DNA of 8,052 bases. Source: a bacterium HR25. GTDB lineage: Bacteria > Chloroflexota > Dehalococcoidia > SM23-28-2 > HRbin24. The stretch is taken from NCBI GenBank assembly GCA_002898615.1, contig BEIB01000039.1, positions 1 through 8,052 of the forward strand. Direction: 5' to 3'. Below the pieces are notes generated by a model. That model was not told the DNA's origin. It did not search any database and saw nothing but the letters and a program-made list of their open reading frames with translations. Position numbers and translations under genes: made by a program. The first letter of the stretch is position 1. Each line of letters begins with the position of its first letter. This document shows positions 6,326 through 8,052 of the stretch, one piece after another.

Positions 6326-7300
6326 TCAGCGCACCTGCTCCAGGTACTCGGAGATGCCGAGGCCGGCCAGGCCGTTGCAGAGGTACTCCGTCATCGCCTC
6401 GCCGATGCTGGTGACGTGGCCGGCCCGGCGGTTGCGCAGGGGGAGGAGGCTCCTGACCCGTCCCTGGACCTCCAGCCGCTCGCCGCTCTCTAGGGTGGCC
6501 CGTATGGCGAAGGAGTGCTGGTAGGGAGTGCCGGGCCGCAGCTCCTCGCTGAACTCCAGCTCCGCCGCCCGCTCCAGCCGCTCTGGCCCCCGGGCGACGA
6601 CCATCTCCTGGGCGACGCTCCCGTCCGGCAGGTAGATGATCCAGGCCCGGATGCCCAGGTCCGGGGAGAAGGCGCAGGGGAGCCAGCGGTACCTGGGGAT
6701 GGCCTGCCAGGTGCGGGGGCCCCAGGAGTGGTCGCGCAGCCCCAGCGCCTCCACCGAGAGCCGCTCGCCGTCTATCTCGATGCTGCCGCTGATGCGCATG
6801 TGCTGCTCAAAGTGGGCCTGACCGAGGACGCGCTCCAGGCCCTCGGCCGGGCGCTGGCCCCCGGCGCCGAAGACGGGGCCGATGGCCTCGTGCTGGAGGT
6901 CGAGGCGCACCTGTCGGCGGGGGCCCTCCCGCAGGGTCTGGCCGGGCTGGTCGGCCATGCGCACGGGGTCAGTGAGGAGGACGGTCTCGCCCTCGTAGGT
7001 GGTTCGGTGGCGCAGGAAGGGCTCCAGCACCTGGAAGCGCATCCCGGCGGCCTCGAAGGCATCGTTGCCCGAGATCTCGGGGCGCTGATAGCTGAAGAGG
7101 ACGCTGCCATCGGGCAGATAGAGGGCGAGGGTGACCTCGGCGTAGCCTTCGTTCACTCTGTTGCCGATGCGCATCCATCCGCCCAGGCCCTGGCCCTGGT
7201 CGAAGAAGTTGTAGTAGGCGCTCTCGTTGAAATCGGGCTCCGGGCCGGGGGCGTGGGTGTAGTCGTCCTGGGGGCGTAGATCGCCGAAGACGGCTACCAT
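6326..7300 (-). CDS. Uncharacterised protein with DHSWGPR motif (DUF7064/AttH-CrtC-like)
   Basis: This 324-residue protein has no signal peptide or membrane segment. It looks like two beta-rich halves. The first half has ESAYYNFFD (26-34), WMRIGNRVNEGYAEVTLALYLPDGSVLFSY (42-71, key residues W42, R44, N47, R48, G52) and EPFLRHRTTYEG. The second has FEQHMRISGSIEIDGER, DHSWGPRTWQ (190-199) and RYRWLPCAFSPDLGIRAWIIYLPDGS (203-228, key residues W206, F211, W220). The DHSWGxR signature and lipocalin-like strand pattern recall the AttH/CrtC fold and proteins labelled DUF7064/DUF7065; this is from memory and unverified. No enzyme activity is assigned. ATG 7300 is supported by AGGAGGT 8 nt upstream (7315-7309). 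It is the first gene of an operon with the ACAD10/11-like kinase, 5 bp apart, pointing to a shared substrate, possibly a lipid-like or terpenoid acid. Confidence 0.75.
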   Translation of the reverse strand: MVAVFGDLRPQDDYTHAPGPEPDFNESAYYNFFDQGQGLGGWMRIGNRVNEGYAEVTLALYLPDGSVLFSYQRPEISGNDAFEAAGMRFQVLEPFLRHRTTYEGETVLLTDPVRMADQPGQTLREGPRRQVRLDLQHEAIGPVFGAGGQRPAEGLERVLGQAHFEQHMRISGSIEIDGERLSVEALGLRDHSWGPRTWQAIPRYRWLPCAFSPDLGIRAWIIYLPDGSVAQEMVVARGPERLERAAELEFSEELRPGTPYQHSFAIRATLESGERLEVQGRVRSLLPLRNRRAGHVTSIGEAMTEYLCNGLAGLGISEYLEQVR

Positions 7301-7308
7301 CTCTCCTT

Positions 7309-7315
7309 ACCTCCT
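7309..7315 (-). promoter_or_regulatory. Shine-Dalgarno site of the DHSWGPR protein gene
   Basis: AGGAGGT on the minus strand ends 8 nt before ATG 7300. A second AAGGAG (7308-7303) lies too close (2 nt) to be the working site. Together they fix the start. Confidence 0.75.
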
Positions 7316-7347
7316 CTCTGCGTTGCTCCGCCGGCGGGGGCGTTGGC

Positions 7348-7376
7348 ATTCTAGCACGGCGTCCCTCCCCTCACAA
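7348..7376 (-). promoter_or_regulatory. Promoter for the unknown-protein/kinase operon
   Basis: TTGTGA (7376-7371, four of six) and TAGAAT (7353-7348, five of six) are 17 bp apart, and a TGC precedes the -10, making it an extended -10 promoter. Transcription would start near 7341, about 40 nt before ATG 7300. It is back-to-back with the lipoprotein promoter. Confidence 0.6.
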
Positions 7377-7396
7377 AGCGGCCGCGGCCCTGGCTG

Positions 7397-7425
7397 TTGA
7401 CCCTAACGTTAAGGACGGATAAGGT
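7397..7425 (+). promoter_or_regulatory. Candidate promoter for the solute-binding lipoprotein gene, with embedded palindrome
   Basis: TTGACC (7397-7402, five of six) is followed after 17 bp by TAAGGT (7420-7425), which keeps three of six -10 bases. A better -10-like TACAGT (7429-7434) has no -35 at a normal distance. Between the boxes lies CC-n-TAACGTTA-n-GG (7401-7414), an 8-bp perfect palindrome with matching flanks, placed where MerR-type regulators bind. The poor -10 suggests dependence on a regulator. Confidence 0.45.
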
Positions 7426-7432
7426 GTCTACA

Positions 7433-7454
7433 GTATGCCCTGCGCAGGGTATAC
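7433..7454. repeat. 22-bp near-perfect palindrome, candidate operator
   Basis: The arms GTATGCCCTGC and GCAGGGTATAC are complementary at ten of eleven pairs, with a perfect 12-bp core CCCTGCGCAGGG (7438-7449). It lies just downstream of the predicted transcription start and 32 bp before the lipoprotein ATG. This is a typical position for a repressor of the TetR or GntR type. It would also form a hairpin in the mRNA leader. No cognate regulator gene lies in the window. Confidence 0.6.
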
Positions 7455-7481
7455 GCAACATACCTACATATCAGGGAGGTA
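7447..7481 (+). promoter_or_regulatory. Competing small stems over the lipoprotein ribosome site
   Basis: GGGTAT (7447-7452) can pair with ATACCT (7460-7465, one G-U pair). TACCT (7461-7465) can instead pair with AGGTA (7477-7481), which covers the Shine-Dalgarno AGGGAGGT (7473-7480, 6 nt before ATG 7487). The stems exclude each other, and the first also competes with the palindrome hairpin. They are short, so this may be chance. Confidence 0.25.
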
Positions 7482-7486
7482 GCCGG

Positions 7487-8052
7487 ATGCTCTCATTCGC
7501 CAGGTCATGGCCGCTGGCCCTGGTAGCGGCGGCGACGCTCCTCCTGGCGGCCTGCGGGGGCGGGGGCCAAGAGACCTCCAGCGGGACGCCTACGAAGGAG
7601 CCCATCAAGATAGGCTTCATGTATGACGCCTCTGGCCCCGCCCAGCAGACCCTGACGCCGGCCCGGGCTGGCGCTGCCGACTATGTGGCCCTCGTCAACA
7701 AGAACGGCGGCGTGGAGGGCCACCCCATCGAGCTGGTGGACATCGAGATGGGGTACGACGTGGCCCGCGGGGTGGACGCCTACGAACGGATGAAGCGGGA
7801 GGGGGTGGTGGCCCTCTACACCGCTGGCACCCCTGTGGGGGTGGCCGTCCAGGACCGCTGCCAGCAGGACCAGATAGTCTGCGTGGCCTACGCCGCTGGC
7901 GTTGTCCAGTGGAGCCAGGGGGAGCGCTTCCCCTACATGTTCATCGGCACCGCCAGCTACTGGTCGGAGACGGCGGCGGCGGTGGACTTCGCCCTCAAGC
8001 AGTGGCGGGGGACGGGCCGGCCCAAGATCGCCTTCCTGTACAGCGACAACCC
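7487..8052 (+). CDS. ABC-type substrate-binding lipoprotein, branched-chain amino acid type, C-terminus cut by window edge
   Basis: The first 188 residues are present and the frame is open at the right edge. Residues 1-22 form a lipoprotein signal peptide: a short basic start (R6), a hydrophobic core PLALVAAATLLL and the lipobox LAAC with the lipidated cysteine at C23, followed by a GGGG and polar linker. The mature part begins EPIKIGFMYDASGPAQQTLTPARAGAADYVALVNKNGGVEGHPIELVDIEMGYD (38-91), the fold of the LivJ/LivK-like periplasmic-binding family (Peripla_BP_6), with the ligand-loop motif DASGP at 47-51 and NKNGGVEGHPIEL at 71-83. RPKIAFLYSDN at the edge is the usual inter-lobe strand. Full proteins are about 400 residues. 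It would bind a small organic or amino acid outside the membrane and deliver it to an ABC permease, probably encoded downstream. ATG 7487 has a strong AGGGAGGT 6 nt before it. The ligand is unknown. Confidence 0.92.
   Translation, partial: MLSFARSWPLALVAAATLLLAACGGGGQETSSGTPTKEPIKIGFMYDASGPAQQTLTPARAGAADYVALVNKNGGVEGHPIELVDIEMGYDVARGVDAYERMKREGVVALYTAGTPVGVAVQDRCQQDQIVCVAYAAGVVQWSQGERFPYMFIGTASYWSETAAAVDFALKQWRGTGRPKIAFLYSDN

Noticed and set aside
6515..7279. Plus-strand open frame of 254 codons
   Set aside because: It is antisense to the DHSWGPR protein gene and has shadow-like Val/Gly/Ala/Leu composition with no ribosome site.
7378..7389. GCGGCCGCGGCC palindromic stretch between the divergent promoters
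   Set aside because: It is short and made only of G and C, so it is expected by chance at this composition.

Overview
This is a very GC-rich, densely coding bacterial window with short intergenic gaps and eight protein-coding genes. Two of them run off the window: an MmgE/PrpD gene at the left edge and a solute-binding lipoprotein gene at the right edge. The gene content is acyl-CoA and small-organic-acid metabolism: tandem class III CoA-transferases, an MmgE/PrpD protein, a luciferase-like F420/flavin oxidoreductase, a VOC protein, an ACAD10/11-like phosphotransferase, an 'SWG'-motif protein of unknown function, and a branched-chain-amino-acid-type binding protein. This mix, with sigma70-like promoters, strong Shine-Dalgarno sites and heavy use of the ATA isoleucine codon despite high GC, is most reminiscent of uncultured Chloroflexota (Dehalococcoidia/SAR202-like) or a deep actinobacterial lineage. 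That placement is inference; no rRNA or other marker gene is present.

Layout, left to right. At 1-1008 (-) is a partial MmgE/PrpD gene. At 1009-1180 is a divergent promoter region. At 1181-2425 (+) and 2511-3758 (+) are tandem CaiB/BaiF CoA-transferases, separated by 85 bp that hold a possible 25-codon leader ORF and a 13-nt direct repeat. At 3774-4622 (-) is a luciferase-like oxidoreductase, convergent with the second transferase across a 15-bp gap. At 4623-4768 is a second divergent promoter region. At 4769-5287 (+) is a VOC protein, convergent across 7 bp with a two-gene minus-strand operon: a DUF7064-like protein (6326-7300) followed by an aminoglycoside-phosphotransferase-fold kinase (5295-6320). 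At 7301-7486 is a third divergent promoter region with two palindromes, and at 7487-8052 (+) a lipoprotein solute-binding protein begins.

How the genes may work together (inference): the binding protein would start an uptake system for a small organic or amino acid. The CoA-transferases would activate or exchange CoA on an organic acid. MmgE/PrpD, the F420/flavin oxidoreductase, the VOC protein and the ACAD10/11-type kinase would act on the carbon skeleton or acyl-CoA intermediates. The strands alternate, so this is a set of small transcription units rather than one operon. No mobile element, CRISPR array, tRNA, rRNA or defence system was recognised. The most interesting unexplained signals are the palindrome and competing-hairpin leader before the lipoprotein gene, the Asp/Glu difference at the catalytic position of the paired CoA-transferases, and the conserved but uncharacterised protein/kinase gene pair.
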